64,000 nucleotides of DNA from Setoptus koraiensis (Eukaryota > Arthropoda): positions 10,602,001 through 10,666,000 of the forward strand of contig CM106586.1 in NCBI GenBank assembly GCA_048013815.1, written 5' to 3'. The notes under the pieces were generated by a model. That model made no database searches. It worked only from the letters and a program-made list of their open reading frames with translations, and was not told where the DNA came from. A program made the position numbers and the translations under genes. Within the stretch, counting starts at the first letter, position 1; each line of letters opens with the position of its first letter. Shown here one piece after another: positions 21,269 through 31,895 of this stretch.

Positions 21269-21550
21269 TTAATTCAATTCTTCCATTTCTGCCTTGATTT
21301 GTTCCTCTTGTGTTGGCGGCTTGCTTGAGATAGGTCGCCTGAATAGTAGGATGTGAGGTTCTGGCTCGTGGATCATATAATGTATCCAACCATGACTTTG
21401 CTGTACACCAATAGCTCTCCATTCTGTCTCTGACATGAGGTGGCCCCTGGGCACAAGTTTGGCGATCTCAGGCGTCACCTGGACATGTCTGTATTCATAC
21501 TGGTCATCATAATATTTGTCCGAGTATAATATTTGCTTTTTGCTAGACAT
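21269..21550 (-). CDS. CKS1: Cyclin-dependent kinase regulatory subunit CKS1
   Basis: CKS proteins bind CDK1/CDK2 and phosphorylated substrates and are needed for mitotic progression. The 93-aa product carries the whole family core: [47 protein letters not shown], and [17 protein letters not shown]. The HxPEPH hinge and the phosphate-binding residues (R in YRHV, S in QQSHGW, W) are present. It is about 14 residues longer than human CKS1B because of a C-terminal acidic tail. The first ATG fits the family start. It lies head to head with cyclin B, its functional partner, across the spacer 21551-22426. Confidence 0.97.
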   Translation of the reverse strand: MSSKKQILYSDKYYDDQYEYRHVQVTPEIAKLVPRGHLMSETEWRAIGVQQSHGWIHYMIHEPEPHILLFRRPISSKPPTQEEQIKAEMEELN

Positions 21551-22426
21551 TGTATGAGATGATGAGATAGAGATTCTTATGTATAATATATGGCAATGAA
21601 GGAGTAAATAATATAAGGTGGCCTTCGTTGATATCATACAACCAACGATATTTTTCATAAATTGTCGCTCCTTTATAATGTTACAACAATAACACGAGAG
21701 TTTCCATGGGCCATAAGCAGGCGCGCATTGTCCGGTATATAACACCACCACGAGAGGGTCGTTCCTAACCAAGAGTACGCATGCGTTTTTCTAAGTAAAC
21801 CAGCGGGAATTTCGACTGGTTTTGGGGCGACGGTTGTTTCCACTATTTGAACGTTTTTACTCACTGAAATTCCCATTAGAAGATCCCGCTTCTCCTGCTT
21901 TCATGTTGTCCCATTCTGCCGCTAGCCTCACTAACACGCGCGCGGTCACTCAGTGAACGGGGCAACGGGGAAAAAGTGCGAGAATCCAGACCCTCATCAG
22001 TGAATTTTCACTGGTGCTGTCGAAATTCCCGCTGGTATTTACCCTAACGCATGCGTACTCAAAGTTGTGAACGTCTTATTTCAACTGGTGCTATGTACCG
22101 GACAATGCGCGCCTGTTTTCGTTCATGGGCTATCCGCTGGATTTCTATATAAAGCATTGGCCGTTGGATTTTAGTGTTGGTTAAATGTCGTTTTCTACGC
22201 TGGCGACTCTTTTGAAACCTCTATTATAACTCTCACACTTTTGTTAAAATATTATCATACATCTTAAGTCACACCAACCACTCATCCCACATCGACCAGA
22301 CAAATTATTAAATTATTTAATATAATCTTACATTAGATTAGTTAGCGATCTCAAACGACAAACGGCATTTAAGAACGATAATCTCATCATCAACTGTAAA
22401 CATCGCCACTGAAATAAATCGTAAAA
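21551..22426. promoter_or_regulatory. Shared CKS1/cyclin B bidirectional promoter with a large inverted repeat
   Basis: The 876 bases between the two start codons contain an imperfect inverted repeat (arms 21718-21816 and 22019-22115). Each arm carries GCGGGAA/TTCCCGC, the core of an E2F site, at 21803-21809 and 22026-22032. A TTTGAA, the core of the cell-cycle CHR element, occurs at 21846-21851. TATATAAA lies at 22146-22153 toward cyclin B, with an initiator-like TTAGTG about 27 bases downstream. E2F/CHR functions are known for mitotic genes in animals; use of these sites here is inferred from motif and position only. Confidence 0.6.
21718..22115. repeat. Inverted-repeat element with ~100-bp arms
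   Basis: The left arm (21718-21816) opens CAGGCGCGCATTGTCCGGTA and closes GCGGGAATTTCGAC. The right arm (22019-22115) is its imperfect reverse complement, with long identical stretches at both ends of the arm and a diverged middle. The 202-base centre has no open frame of note. CATGGGC occurs just outside each end (about 21705 and 22124) in direct orientation, which could be a degenerate target-site duplication. It may be a non-autonomous terminal-inverted-repeat transposon (MITE-like) or a duplicated promoter. No transposase is present. Confidence 0.75.
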
Positions 22427-23854
22427 ATGTCTCAGAGACAGGGTCTAACTGACAGGCAGCGAGGTATTTCCGTCAACAGAAACTTGAACAATTTGATTCA
22501 GCCGAACAACAATGCCCCAGACCAACAGCATGCCTTCAAGAACCCCACCATCAACATGTTGAAGGCTCGCGCTTTCGCCAATAACGACAATCAATCGAAG
22601 ACAACGTTAGTCCAGAAGGGCCGCCTCTCAACACTTGTATCTAATCATCAAACCACGACGAAGCTCAACAATGTCAATCATGACGAAAATGCGCCCATTG
22701 CCGCTCATGGTATCGATCTACCTCAGCTAGATCCGCTAACAGGTAAATTATCAAAGTTGAAATTAAACATCGCTGACAACAATGTCGCCGCCGCTGCTGC
22801 CATCGCAACCGCCAATAACACCGTCAATAATGTGCCACAAGTAACCTTGGGTGATATTTTTAAAAAGAGAGCCTCCAGTAGGATACCAAGACTATCTATA
22901 AGGCCACAACCGCCCATTGAGACGCCTGTTGATGAGCAGCCTATGGACATAACCTTTATCGATGACGACGACGGCTTACCGGAAGGAGTTGAAGACATTG
23001 ACAATCCCACTAGTCGTGATGCTATCTTTCAGGTTACAGATTTCGTCAAAGATATCTATGAATACTTACGCTACCTGGAGAAGGTCCAGTGCATACATCC
23101 AAATTTTCTAAAGAATCAAAAAATCTACACAGCCCGTATTAGAACGCGCTTGGTTAACTGGTGTATTCAAATTCATGAGCAACTCAAATTGCTACCCGAA
23201 ACACTATATTTAGCAATTGCCATCATGGATCGTTATTTTCAAGCTGTCGATAACGTTCAGCAGAACCAAGTTCAACTTATTGGAGCTGTAGCATTGTTTG
23301 TAGCTTCAAAATACGAAGAAATATACCCACCTGACATAAGTGATCTAGTTCATCTTTGCACTGGTAATTATCATCGCCGTGATATAATAAAAATGGAAAT
23401 AAGCATTCTCAAGGCATTGCAGTTTGATTTGGGTCGCCCACTGCCACTGTCATTTTTAAGAAGATTCTCGAGAGTAGCCCATTGTGACCTGAAAATGCAC
23501 ACTTTGGCAAAATATTTAATGGAACTTTCCCTTTGTGAATATGAATGTGCCCATTGGAAGCCATCTCTGTTAGCAGCATCAGCATTGTACGTGACAATAG
23601 TACTTATGGGCGATGGTCTATGGACTAGATCGCTGATATATTATACTGGCTATGAGGAACATCAACTCAAAGCGCACGCATCTATTTTGTGTAAACTGAT
23701 CAAGAAAAGCACGAAGTCCCCTCAGCTTTACAATGCTTATAAAAAATATTCCTCTTCAGTTGCTCTATGGTCACCACTTAGATCTCCGAATGTCGATAAA
23801 CTTGCTACCCACAATTTGTCTTGCAAACTACCTACTATTAACGCCGCAATGTAA
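22427..23854 (+). CDS. CCNB: B-type cyclin
   Basis: Mitotic cyclin activating CDK1. The 475-aa single-exon protein has a ~190-residue disordered N-terminus (Asn/Ala rich) with one RxxL near the extreme N-terminus (RQGL) that could act as a destruction box. Two cyclin folds follow. The first contains YLRYLEKVQCIHPNFL, RLVNWCIQIHEQLKLLPETL (the MRAIL helix region, here altered) and FVASKYEEIYPPDI. The second contains GRPLPLSFLRR, HTLAKYLMELSLCEYE and the TGYEEHQL block. GRPLPL and HTLAKYLMEL are B-type rather than A-type signatures. I saw no KEN box. The degenerate MRAIL is unusual. AATAAA at 23927-23932 follows the stop. Confidence 0.93.
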   Translation: MSQRQGLTDRQRGISVNRNLNNLIQPNNNAPDQQHAFKNPTINMLKARAFANNDNQSKTTLVQKGRLSTLVSNHQTTTKLNNVNHDENAPIAAHGIDLPQLDPLTGKLSKLKLNIADNNVAAAAAIATANNTVNNVPQVTLGDIFKKRASSRIPRLSIRPQPPIETPVDEQPMDITFIDDDDGLPEGVEDIDNPTSRDAIFQVTDFVKDIYEYLRYLEKVQCIHPNFLKNQKIYTARIRTRLVNWCIQIHEQLKLLPETLYLAIAIMDRYFQAVDNVQQNQVQLIGAVALFVASKYEEIYPPDISDLVHLCTGNYHRRDIIKMEISILKALQFDLGRPLPLSFLRRFSRVAHCDLKMHTLAKYLMELSLCEYECAHWKPSLLAASALYVTIVLMGDGLWTRSLIYYTGYEEHQLKAHASILCKLIKKSTKSPQLYNAYKKYSSSVALWSPLRSPNVDKLATHNLSCKLPTINAAM

Positions 23855-24427
23855 TTATCTCATCGAAACATCATGACAACACTAATTATTTATATCATTT
23901 TTCATGTAGCCACCAACAGCACCAACAATAAACAAACTTTGATCAGATGTCGCGTGTTGCACTAAGCTTGTAATAAAACTACACGATTTCTATAATCGAC
24001 AACTGACCACTTGTTTCATACCACCATATTTCTCTTACATTTCCCACTTTGCTCGACTACATGGTTACCAGGCTGCACGACGTTACGGCGATTGAGAGAA
24101 CGATCAGCTCAATTCGATGCTTGATTGTCACAAAGCTAAATACTTTTGTCACTATTTAGCTAGTAGGTAATGATCAAGTGATCCGTATCATCAATTTCAC
24201 GTGCAATTATCCAGTGCTGGCTACTCTTTTTCTGCTCCCCTCACTCAAGTTAGGTGATCGAGATGGGAGGCAAATGTCGTTACTGCGATAGATGTAGTTT
24301 TCTGATGGGTCATTATTTGTAGTGTGATTTTTCCCACAACCAACGAAGCCATATTCTTTAACAATGACAATAGTTATTTACAGCCATTAGCTGAATTTGC
24401 TTGATCAGTTATATCTACCGTTTTATG

Positions 24428-24454
24428 TTATGTCACATAACTTATGTGACATAA
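24428..24454. repeat. 27-bp near-perfect palindrome
   Basis: TTATGTCACATAA (24428-24440) is followed, after one base, by its exact reverse complement (24442-24454). Each half is itself nearly palindromic and resembles bZIP-type half sites. No gene lies within 550 bases. Confidence 0.75.
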
Positions 24455-25620
24455 GTGAAACTCATGAAGAATTATCGGCGGCTCCAAGGAAAGCGACGAG
24501 AGCTCACGAATGTTATTCATTCAGTCGACCTTGGAGTTTTAGACAAAAGTCAAAGATGAGTCACCAAAGTCGGCCAAGTTGATGAACTCAAATAGTGCAT
24601 TAGGTCAACCATCTAGACACACAAAATGATCCCATCAAACCGTTGGTAATTACGTACACGTAAACTATCCAAGCGGTTGATCAATAATGCTACTATGAAT
24701 AATTACTCTAAAAATAAGCTCTAGTGTAAAGGCTGGCATTAGATAAGTTCTCTTTTACAACGTGAAGAATGTACATTTAGCGCCTCTCAAGGCGTCTGGT
24801 GCGATATCAGTGATATAAAAATCACTAATTAAAACTTAAAACTATTTATAATGACTGTCACGAATAATCCCGAGCTGACATTATACATGTGAAACCAAGC
24901 TGAAAGAACAAGCTTAATTCTGAGTGTTTATCTTATTTCGGTTGAATTCAGCTTTTTTTTACACGATCTCCATCAGATTGAACATATCAACGTTGGATTG
25001 TTCGTATTCACGAATTATATAGCCGAAATATCTATTGAAACTAACATCAATATTCGATTTGGAAAAATGATCGCGTATTCGACTTGAACATAAGATATAC
25101 ATTCATCCTAAGATAGCGGTCTGATTAGTGGTTCATTAGGTTCTCTACAATATTTAGCTGTCAAAACGTGCTCAGTCTATCATATTTTACTGTCTAGCAT
25201 ATTATATAATAGTGACCATATATAGACATAATAATTTATTTTCAAGTGGTAATAGATCTTTTTGGCAAAACTCATTTAGTGCTAATGATACCGAGCAACT
25301 CTGAATAATAAGCTATAGACTCAATTTGAGCAATACCAATGCACTAGTAAGTATTTATATAAATATCAATAACGGAAAGAACTGCACTTGTTATATTTAT
25401 ATATAAATATATAACATGAATTCATGTCTGGTATTCACGCAACAAGTTTATCATCAACTTTAATACTTGGGTCATTAGCAACCAAAATGCCCTTAACTCA
25501 CTACTGCTGACCATCGGGACTTGATTAATAACAACATTTAGCGGTTCAGTAGTAACGTTACGTTGATCAAATAAAATGATAGATGAGGAATTGTTGTTAT
25601 TATTGTTGTGTGAAACTGGT

Positions 25621-25648
25621 AAAAAACTGGTTGCCGAGCCAGTTTTTT
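25621..25648. repeat. 10-bp hairpin flanked by A and T runs
   Basis: AAAAAACTGG (25621-25630) and CCAGTTTTTT (25639-25648) are perfect inverted repeats around an 8-base loop. No associated gene. Confidence 0.6.
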
Positions 25649-26618
25649 TACTCAATTTATATTACCACGTTACTCATACTCATCTCTGTATGACCATTGC
25701 GCTTAGTATGATGTGATATGAGGAGAAAAACAAACAATTATGCCGTCGATATTGCATAAGTAAGCTTACAATCAAGTTGGTACATGGACAGAGCGAGAGA
25801 TTGAGAGGGAGAGAATGAGTTGTAGTAGCGGTGGGTCGTTCGAGCAATCCGAGCGCGTAACAAGTGTAGTGTAGCAAAACTAGTTAGATAAGTAATGTAG
25901 CAAGACAAATTGTATCAACAAGGAAAGATTGCATAATTGTGAGTACATAGATAAGGCGATAAAACACACACACACGCATATATTTACCGTTCACAATATC
26001 ACAAATGTGTTTATACTATTGAGCTCCTACATTGTCATTATTAACCGAAGCCATTGATCAGTAACCCTGACCCCTTTTTGTCCTTGCCCACTCAGACGCG
26101 CAAACAAATTCATTGCTCATATGTTCTACCAGTTTGTTACCGATTACGTAACTTTCTACCTGAGTCCAGTAATCACCTAACGAGCTACTGCTCGATCACT
26201 TACTCTTACATGCTGTGTATCTCGTGCAGATGATACATTAATGCTCAAATCTAAATCGAGCCAGCAGCGGGTAACCTTCGTAAAGTAAATATTCAGCTAA
26301 TTAGAAGACTTAAAAGTTGGTGAGAATTACTGAATTAGTATTAGCAATAGCTTAATCAATGGTGGGATAGTCTAGTCTGGTGAGTTACATATTTTCTAGC
26401 TTAATCTACTTGGTCTCATAGAATTCTGTGTACCAGCTACACACTGAAGGTCTTATGGTATTTGAATAGTGCATCCCTTTTACCATAGAGACTGGACGTT
26501 GGTTTGTTCCTTCTGTTTCTTCGATCAACCCACAAATAATAGCCCTATACTAGACATACGTCCCATGTAGTATTAGAGATTGGTGCTGTATAACTTAAAT
26601 GTCCATTCGATGAGATCA

Positions 26619-26656
26619 TATAAAAGAAGCTCGAGATAAGCTTAGAGTATCAGTCA
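26619..26656 (+). promoter_or_regulatory. TATA box and initiator of the 76-aa peptide gene
   Basis: TATAAAA at 26619-26625 is followed by TCAGTC at 26650-26655, which puts the arthropod initiator A (26652) 33 bases downstream. The spacing is close to the usual TATA-Inr distance, and the predicted 5' UTR is ~120 bases. Confidence 0.6.
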
Positions 26657-26771
26657 GTAAATTGTCTTCAATCAAATAACAGTATTTGAAAAAAAAAACT
26701 CGATCGATCCATACATAAGCGTAATAGCTTTTTGCAAACAAACAACAACAACAACACCAAAGCCAATCAAA

Positions 26772-27196
26772 ATGAACAAACAGGTAAGTTTATAGATATA
26801 GAGCTAGCGAGATGGACAATATAGAATATTGTTTCATCTGAACAGTAAAGTTGTTGTTTGTCATCACTGCCAACAGCAATAATCATTTTGACACACATGA
26901 AAACACCAAAAACTAATAATAAACCAAAAAACTTGGTATTGTAATTATTATTGTCATTGTTATACAATTACGTGCAGATCATCATCGTTTTCGCTCTATT
27001 CGCACTTGTCGCCTGTGTCGCCGCTCAATACGGTGGTGGATACGAGGAAGAAGACAACCACAAGAAATTCATCCAATTGCCAATTCCAAAAGTGAAAATT
27101 TCTTTGGACAAACTATTGTTGCCATTGCCAAACTTGGCAATGTTGTTCAAACAAGAACAACAACCATACTACCCACCACCACAACAATACTACTAA
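26772..27196 (+). CDS. Small secreted peptide (76 aa, two exons)
   Basis: Exon 1 (26772-26783) encodes only MNKQ and ends at a GTAAGT donor. Exon 2 (26978-27196) follows a GCAG acceptor in phase 0. The joined product starts with a clean signal peptide (MNKQ then IIIVFALFALVACVAA), cut before QYGGGYEEE. The mature ~56 residues contain an acidic start, QLPIPKVKISLDKLLLPLPN and a Gln/Pro/Tyr tail ending PPPQQYY. The Leu/Pro pattern could form an amphipathic segment. It is unlike any family I recognise; a cuticle-associated or antimicrobial role is only a guess. The splice is supported by phase, by the signal peptide it creates and by a TATA/Inr promoter upstream. Confidence 0.8.
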
Positions 27197-28130
27197 TTTA
27201 ATCACGGTTAAATAGTTGAATTGTGAATGTTGCACACAACTGGAGATGGAGCCATCTAAGGGGACGTGTCTATTTACTTTTTCATCTTTAATTTTAATTT
27301 ATAATTATTTATATAATTTATAATACCGATCAACCAATCAATCCAAAATCAAGCAAATATTGGTCATTACGTGGTTATTACGATGACGATATTTAAACTT
27401 ATTCGACTAACATACTACAACTAAAAACAACTGATGATTATCGTCGCTAGTTGTAAGATGGTCAAAAGCTTTTATCTCAGTATCTGAACATCCGATAACA
27501 TGCATAACAACAATAGACAACTGTTTCCCAACTGGACACTGGATTTGATTATGATCATTAGGTTGTTTATAACGAATACAGGTGCATCACAGGATGCAGT
27601 TCGAGGACACACAATGGATCACGATCAACGGTCGTGAACCTTGTAAATTGTATGTAGATCCGATCAAGAGTCCGTATCGACCATATATAGCTCGCATAGA
27701 GTTTCTATTATTGTTACGTAAACTGAGAGAAATAAAATAACAATTAAACAAACAAAACTTAGTTGCATCATCTTGTTGTTTCATTACTAATTACGCAATT
27801 ACATCAGATTGTATAAATGTGCGTACAGCAATCTTTGGTTGAATATAGTTCGTGCCTTCGCCGCCAGATGCTGGACAAGCACATTTCGCAAAGCATGCGC
27901 ACCTTCTGCTTGTGTGTGTACGCAACCCTTTAGTTTCTTACATTTTTATTTCTCTGAAAATACTTTGGCAGTGGCAATATTATTTAAAACAAATATCGTC
28001 ATACCTGTATTTTAGAATAACATGATTAAATAGTAAGAGCCATAATACATAAACAAATTATCTACCATTGCCTCAGTTATACGACATTGGGGCAATAGAA
28101 GAGGTCAAAGAAGTCGGAATAGACTGAATC
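27197..28130. other. Spacer before METAP1
   Basis: AT-rich 3' flank of the peptide gene and leader of METAP1. Short frames (for example 27587-27784 minus, 27809-28015 plus) have no recognisable features. Nothing else seen. Confidence 0.5.
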
Positions 28131-29246
28131 ATGGGAAGATCCAACGCGACAGTATGCGACGGACCAGGTTGCACCGAGGAGGCCAAATTCAAATGTCCGA
28201 AGTGTATTGAGCTCAGTATAGACTCGTCGTTTTGTTCACAGGATTGCTTCAAGAAAAACTGGTCGCAACACAAACTGGTCCATGGTAACAAGGATAGAAT
28301 AAACGAATACAATCCGTGGCCAGATTTTACATTTACTGGCGATCTGCGGCCCTATCCAAGATCGGCCCCACGCAAGGTTCCTGACACAATACAGAAGCCC
28401 GATTATGCCGATCATCCGCTTGGCAGGGCACTCAGCGAGGAGGACATTAAAGACAGCACACAAATTAAAGTTTTAAATGAGGCCGACATTGAGAGTATGC
28501 GCGTTGTGTCTAAATTGGCTCGCGAGGTACTGGACGAGGCCGCCAAAGTGGCCGCAGTTGGTGTCACCACGGACGAGATTGATAGAGTGGTACACGAGGC
28601 CTGTATTGAGCGTGACTGCTACCCGTCGCCCTTAAATTATTACAAGTTTCCTAAATCTTGTTGTACCTCTGTCAATGAGGTCATCTGTCACGGAATACCA
28701 GATATGCGCCCATTGAAGAATGGCGACATTGTCAATGTAGATATCACCGTTTACCACAAGGGATTTCATGGCGACTTAAGTGAGACATTACTAATCGGCG
28801 ACGTGTCTGAGGAACACAAAAAACTTGTTCGAGTCACATGGGAATGTTTACAAAAGGGTATTCAATTAGTGAGACCCGGCGTCAAATACCGCGAAATTGG
28901 CGATGTTATTCAGAGGCATGCAAGTTCATTTGGCTATTCTGTCGTAAAATCGTATTGTGGCCACGGAATCAATAGACTGTTTCATACTGCGCCCAAGGTT
29001 CCACATTATGCTAAAAACAAAACAATTGGTATCATACAACCTGGACACACCTTCACTATAGAGCCGATGATATCCGAATCGACATGGCGTGACACATCTT
29101 GGCCAGACAAATGGACTGCGGTCACTGTTGATGGCAAGAGATCGGCTCAATTTGAGGAAACTCTACTTGCCACCGAGTCAGGTTGCGAGATACTCACTAG
29201 AAGAAGAGCCAACAATGGCCAACCATACTTTATGGACAAAAAATAA
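28131..29246 (+). CDS. METAP1: Methionine aminopeptidase 1
   Basis: Cytosolic metalloenzyme that removes initiator methionine co-translationally. The 371-aa single-exon protein has the eukaryote-specific N-terminal MYND-like zinc finger (Cys/His pairs between residues 9 and 51) for ribosome association. The pita-bread M24 catalytic domain follows. Active-site landmarks are [29 protein letters not shown] with both metal-binding Asp residues, [17 protein letters not shown] and QFEETLL. The length is close to human METAP1 (386). The start gives the expected N-terminus. AATAAA at 29370-29375. Confidence 0.97.
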   Translation: MGRSNATVCDGPGCTEEAKFKCPKCIELSIDSSFCSQDCFKKNWSQHKLVHGNKDRINEYNPWPDFTFTGDLRPYPRSAPRKVPDTIQKPDYADHPLGRALSEEDIKDSTQIKVLNEADIESMRVVSKLAREVLDEAAKVAAVGVTTDEIDRVVHEACIERDCYPSPLNYYKFPKSCCTSVNEVICHGIPDMRPLKNGDIVNVDITVYHKGFHGDLSETLLIGDVSEEHKKLVRVTWECLQKGIQLVRPGVKYREIGDVIQRHASSFGYSVVKSYCGHGINRLFHTAPKVPHYAKNKTIGIIQPGHTFTIEPMISESTWRDTSWPDKWTAVTVDGKRSAQFEETLLATESGCEILTRRRANNGQPYFMDKK

Positions 29247-29825
29247 ATTCAGTAATGAAATTGTTCAATCCATGGTAGATTCTTATAACTAAACAGAACA
29301 GGATTGGCTCTTTCGGTATAATTGAGCGCTAGGTCGAAAGTCTGAACTTATGATGAATTTGGTTTAATCAATAAATGTCATCTGAAATAATCAATGTGTA
29401 CCCACTACTACTACCTATTAAGTATTATTATGAACCATCTATCTTTACCATGATCGTCTATGTTAGATGTATTGTAGTGTATGTATGATTATGTAGGATT
29501 AGCTCAAGTCGATTTGTACAAGAGCAAATCAAGCATGTGTGTATGAACTAGCCAGCACCAAAGACCTCCGTCGAGACAGGTTTACGATTCATAATAAATG
29601 AGAGAGAATTCAATAGTCTTCTGTCAAGGATGTCTGAGATAAGAGCAGTCGAGAATAAAGGCTGGCAAGACAATTGGGCTTGCCAATAGGGCTTGCCAAT
29701 AGAATAGACTATATAGTTATCGTTTATAAATTTATCCATACAATGTATACAATAACCTGGATCTGGAATATACAACTATGTTATTTCTGTTTGGCTAGAA
29801 AAGATTGCCCCTCCCATTTCACCCA
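29247..29825. other. 3' spacer between convergent METAP1 and WDR83OS
   Basis: METAP1 3' UTR with AATAAA at 29370-29375, then a nearby tandem copy of GGGCTTGCCAATA at about 29675-29703. No gene seen. Confidence 0.5.
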
Positions 29826-30274
29826 TCATATAATACTGATAGGTGGTTGCTCAGGTTGATTGAAGAATGTGGATATTGGTATCGGATTGGCCATGTAGGA
29901 CATGACTACCGCGGACAACGATAGCATGAAGCTACTAAGAATTTGTTTGAAATCATCGTTTACACGTGTACTCGAATAGCCAACTGCTGAACACACGAGA
30001 GCCATCCAGGCACAAGATTTATATTTTAAGACTATGCCTAACATGCTAAATAGCATGCTGAATATGTTCATGTACTCCGCCAAATTGTCTTCGGTGACAA
30101 TGTTGACCCAAAGATGAGGCTTGTACCTGGGTGGGTGAAGAGACGAGGTAACTAGAGAGTTGAGTACTTCTACTTACGGCGATGGCAACAAACACTAGTG
30201 GTAACAAACAATGCCTCTCTTGCTGGTACTTACGGGTGAACCTTGTCAGGTCTCTTTAAATCAGCACCGTCCAT
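29826..30274 (-). CDS. WDR83OS: PAT complex subunit Asterix (WDR83OS), two exons
   Basis: Asterix pairs with CCDC47 in the ER-membrane PAT complex, an intramembrane chaperone for multi-pass proteins. Exon 1 is 30274-30234 (41 bases, phase 2 donor GTAAGT). Exon 2 is 30126-29826. The 113-aa product begins with the family RPDKV and YKP blocks. It continues with EYMNIFSMLFSMLGIVLKYK, CAWMALVCSAVGYSSTR and DDFKQILSSFMLSLSAVVMS, then YMANPIPIS. These match human Asterix in order and spacing, including the near-invariant SSFMLS-SAVVMSY-NP segment. Membrane helices correspond to the second half. The tail is a few residues longer than in vertebrates. Confidence 0.94.
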
Positions 30275-31046
30275 GCTCGTTGAACTCTAGATGGTTCACT
30301 AATTTAACAAGTTGTCCTAGAACTGCTAGCTCCCGCGAAATATGGCAGTTGACTAGGTATTTAACTAGACGATAATGAAAACAAATGGCGATGAGGATGA
30401 TGTTTCAGAAGAAATCCAATCATATGATCGGTACTCGACCAATTATCCGAGTCGGCACATGCAAGGCGCGCGCGCATCAGAAAAGTCAAAGCTCAGAAAA
30501 GTTTATGTGTGGCGGCAAATTTGAGCGAGAAAAAAGTCGAGAAGGGCCGCGTTCGTGCAAGAGGACTTTGGGTCCTAAAGTTTGGGACGAAATTGTTGAC
30601 AGAATGACACATTGATGGTATATCGACTTTTGTCATTCAAGACAATGTTAGTGTTCTTTTGAGTTTTGTTCTCGAGTAAGATAGCAACTGATTTATTATT
30701 TCGATGAAGGTTATGATATAAATATGTGTACTGTATGTGTATTAAAATGGACAATATCTCACAAACATAAAATGGAGGTATAAGTGGACGTGTGTTCTAT
30801 AATGAATACCATCAGTAAGGTTTGGTTTATCGATTATTTATGTGGGTGCAATATCAATATGTAATTTGTGTGTAATTGTTGGCTAAATTGTTGTGTATAT
30901 GTTATATAGTGGATAGCACTTTCATGCTTTGCCATGCCATGCTTCATTTGCTGGCTACTTGTTTTTGTGGTTATTGACGTTGTTGGCTGGTTCAGTCGTT
31001 TATGGTGATTTTGTGTTTAACATCATCATTCAATAATTCATCAAAT
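30275..31046. other. Spacer upstream of WDR83OS
   Basis: This contains the WDR83OS leader and the 3' flank of the PP1 regulatory gene. Two overlapping short frames start at ATGs at 30375 and 30385 (54 and 76 codons, charged, no hydrophobic segment). Neither resembles a known protein, and I do not call them. Confidence 0.4.
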
Positions 31047-31895
31047 TTAACATGATCGGCGAAGAGTATAATTGGCTCCATTATTGTTGTCCCAATAGAC
31101 TTCATTATTAGCTGAATACCTAATAGCAAATATGACCCTTTGGCCAGGTAAAAATTGTTTAACCGCATTGGTGACACTAAACGTTGACGTAAATTTGTCG
31201 CTCCATCCATCGCGACTCTCAGGTATATAGCTGGCTAATGAGTCTGTCCATGTTGACCATTCATTAGTTGTGAATCTAACAATAACAGATTTTTCGTATG
31301 AGATATTGGCCACTCTAACTGAACAAATGATACTAACGTTGCCGGCACTGTTAGTTACATTACATGTCTCTAGGCTAACTTTATTGCGTTTGACACGTTC
31401 ATGAAAGCTTATGAGGGATACTGGCTGGGGGTGGTCAAACGTGAATAATTTTCTAGGTGAATTTTTGACATTTGAAGACATAATAGGTAGAGATGATTGT
31501 TTTTGAATTGCATGATGATGATTATGAGGATGGTAGTTGTTGTTGTTGTTGTAGTGGTTGTTGTAGTTGATAATGCTACTAAGATTGCTATAGTTAAGAT
31601 TGTTGCTATTATTTTTGGCGTTGCTATGATTGTTGTTAATAGTACTAATATTATTGTTAATATTATTATTATTATTGTGATTGTTGTTGGTATGATTCTT
31701 CGGCGAATTTGATAATATTGAGTATTGGCAAGATGATAAAAATATCGACACTAGATCCAATCCTAGAGCGTCAGCAAATCTGACCTTCCTCTCGTGTCGA
31801 TTGTTGTGACCATTTGAGATAATAGAATTGGACGAAGACGTTGTCTTCAACGAGGTCATCTTAACCAGGGGCCTCTGTCTATTTCCTTGAATCAT
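31047..31895 (-). CDS. Glycogen-targeting PP1 regulatory subunit (PPP1R3 family, CBM21)
   Basis: These subunits bring protein phosphatase 1 to glycogen to activate glycogen synthase. The 282-aa product carries the PP1-docking RVxF-type motif KVRFAD at residues 37-42, followed by ALGLDLVSI. A long Asn/His-rich insert lies at about 65-140. A CBM21 carbohydrate-binding domain follows, with VKRNKVSLETC, VRVANISYEKSVIVRFT, NEWSTW and near the end VYWDNNNGANYTL, the glycogen-binding signature. The ATG at 31895 is the simplest start. An alternative is a short upstream exon (ATG in the CAT at about 32363, encoding MNTVSS, donor near 32344) joined to an acceptor inside codon 4; it also keeps the frame. 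Confidence 0.9.
   Translation of the reverse strand: MIQGNRQRPLVKMTSLKTTSSSNSIISNGHNNRHERKVRFADALGLDLVSIFLSSCQYSILSNSPKNHTNNNHNNNNNINNNISTINNNHSNAKNNSNNLNYSNLSSIINYNNHYNNNNNYHPHNHHHAIQKQSSLPIMSSNVKNSPRKLFTFDHPQPVSLISFHERVKRNKVSLETCNVTNSAGNVSIICSVRVANISYEKSVIVRFTTNEWSTWTDSLASYIPESRDGWSDKFTSTFSVTNAVKQFLPGQRVIFAIRYSANNEVYWDNNNGANYTLRRSC

Larger units (their letters stand above)
23855..26771. other. Gene-poor spacer
   Basis: The first ~80 bases are the cyclin B 3' UTR (AATAAA 23927-23932). The rest is AT-rich with only short, unsupported open frames. Visible structures are the perfect palindrome at 24428-24454, an AT-palindromic stretch near 25395-25415, and a 10-bp hairpin with A/T-run flanks at 25621-25648. 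The right end carries the core promoter of the peptide gene at 26772. Confidence 0.55.

Noticed and set aside
30375-30615. Two overlapping short frames divergent from WDR83OS
   Set aside because: Both charged and featureless, neither matches a known protein, and no splice partners were found.
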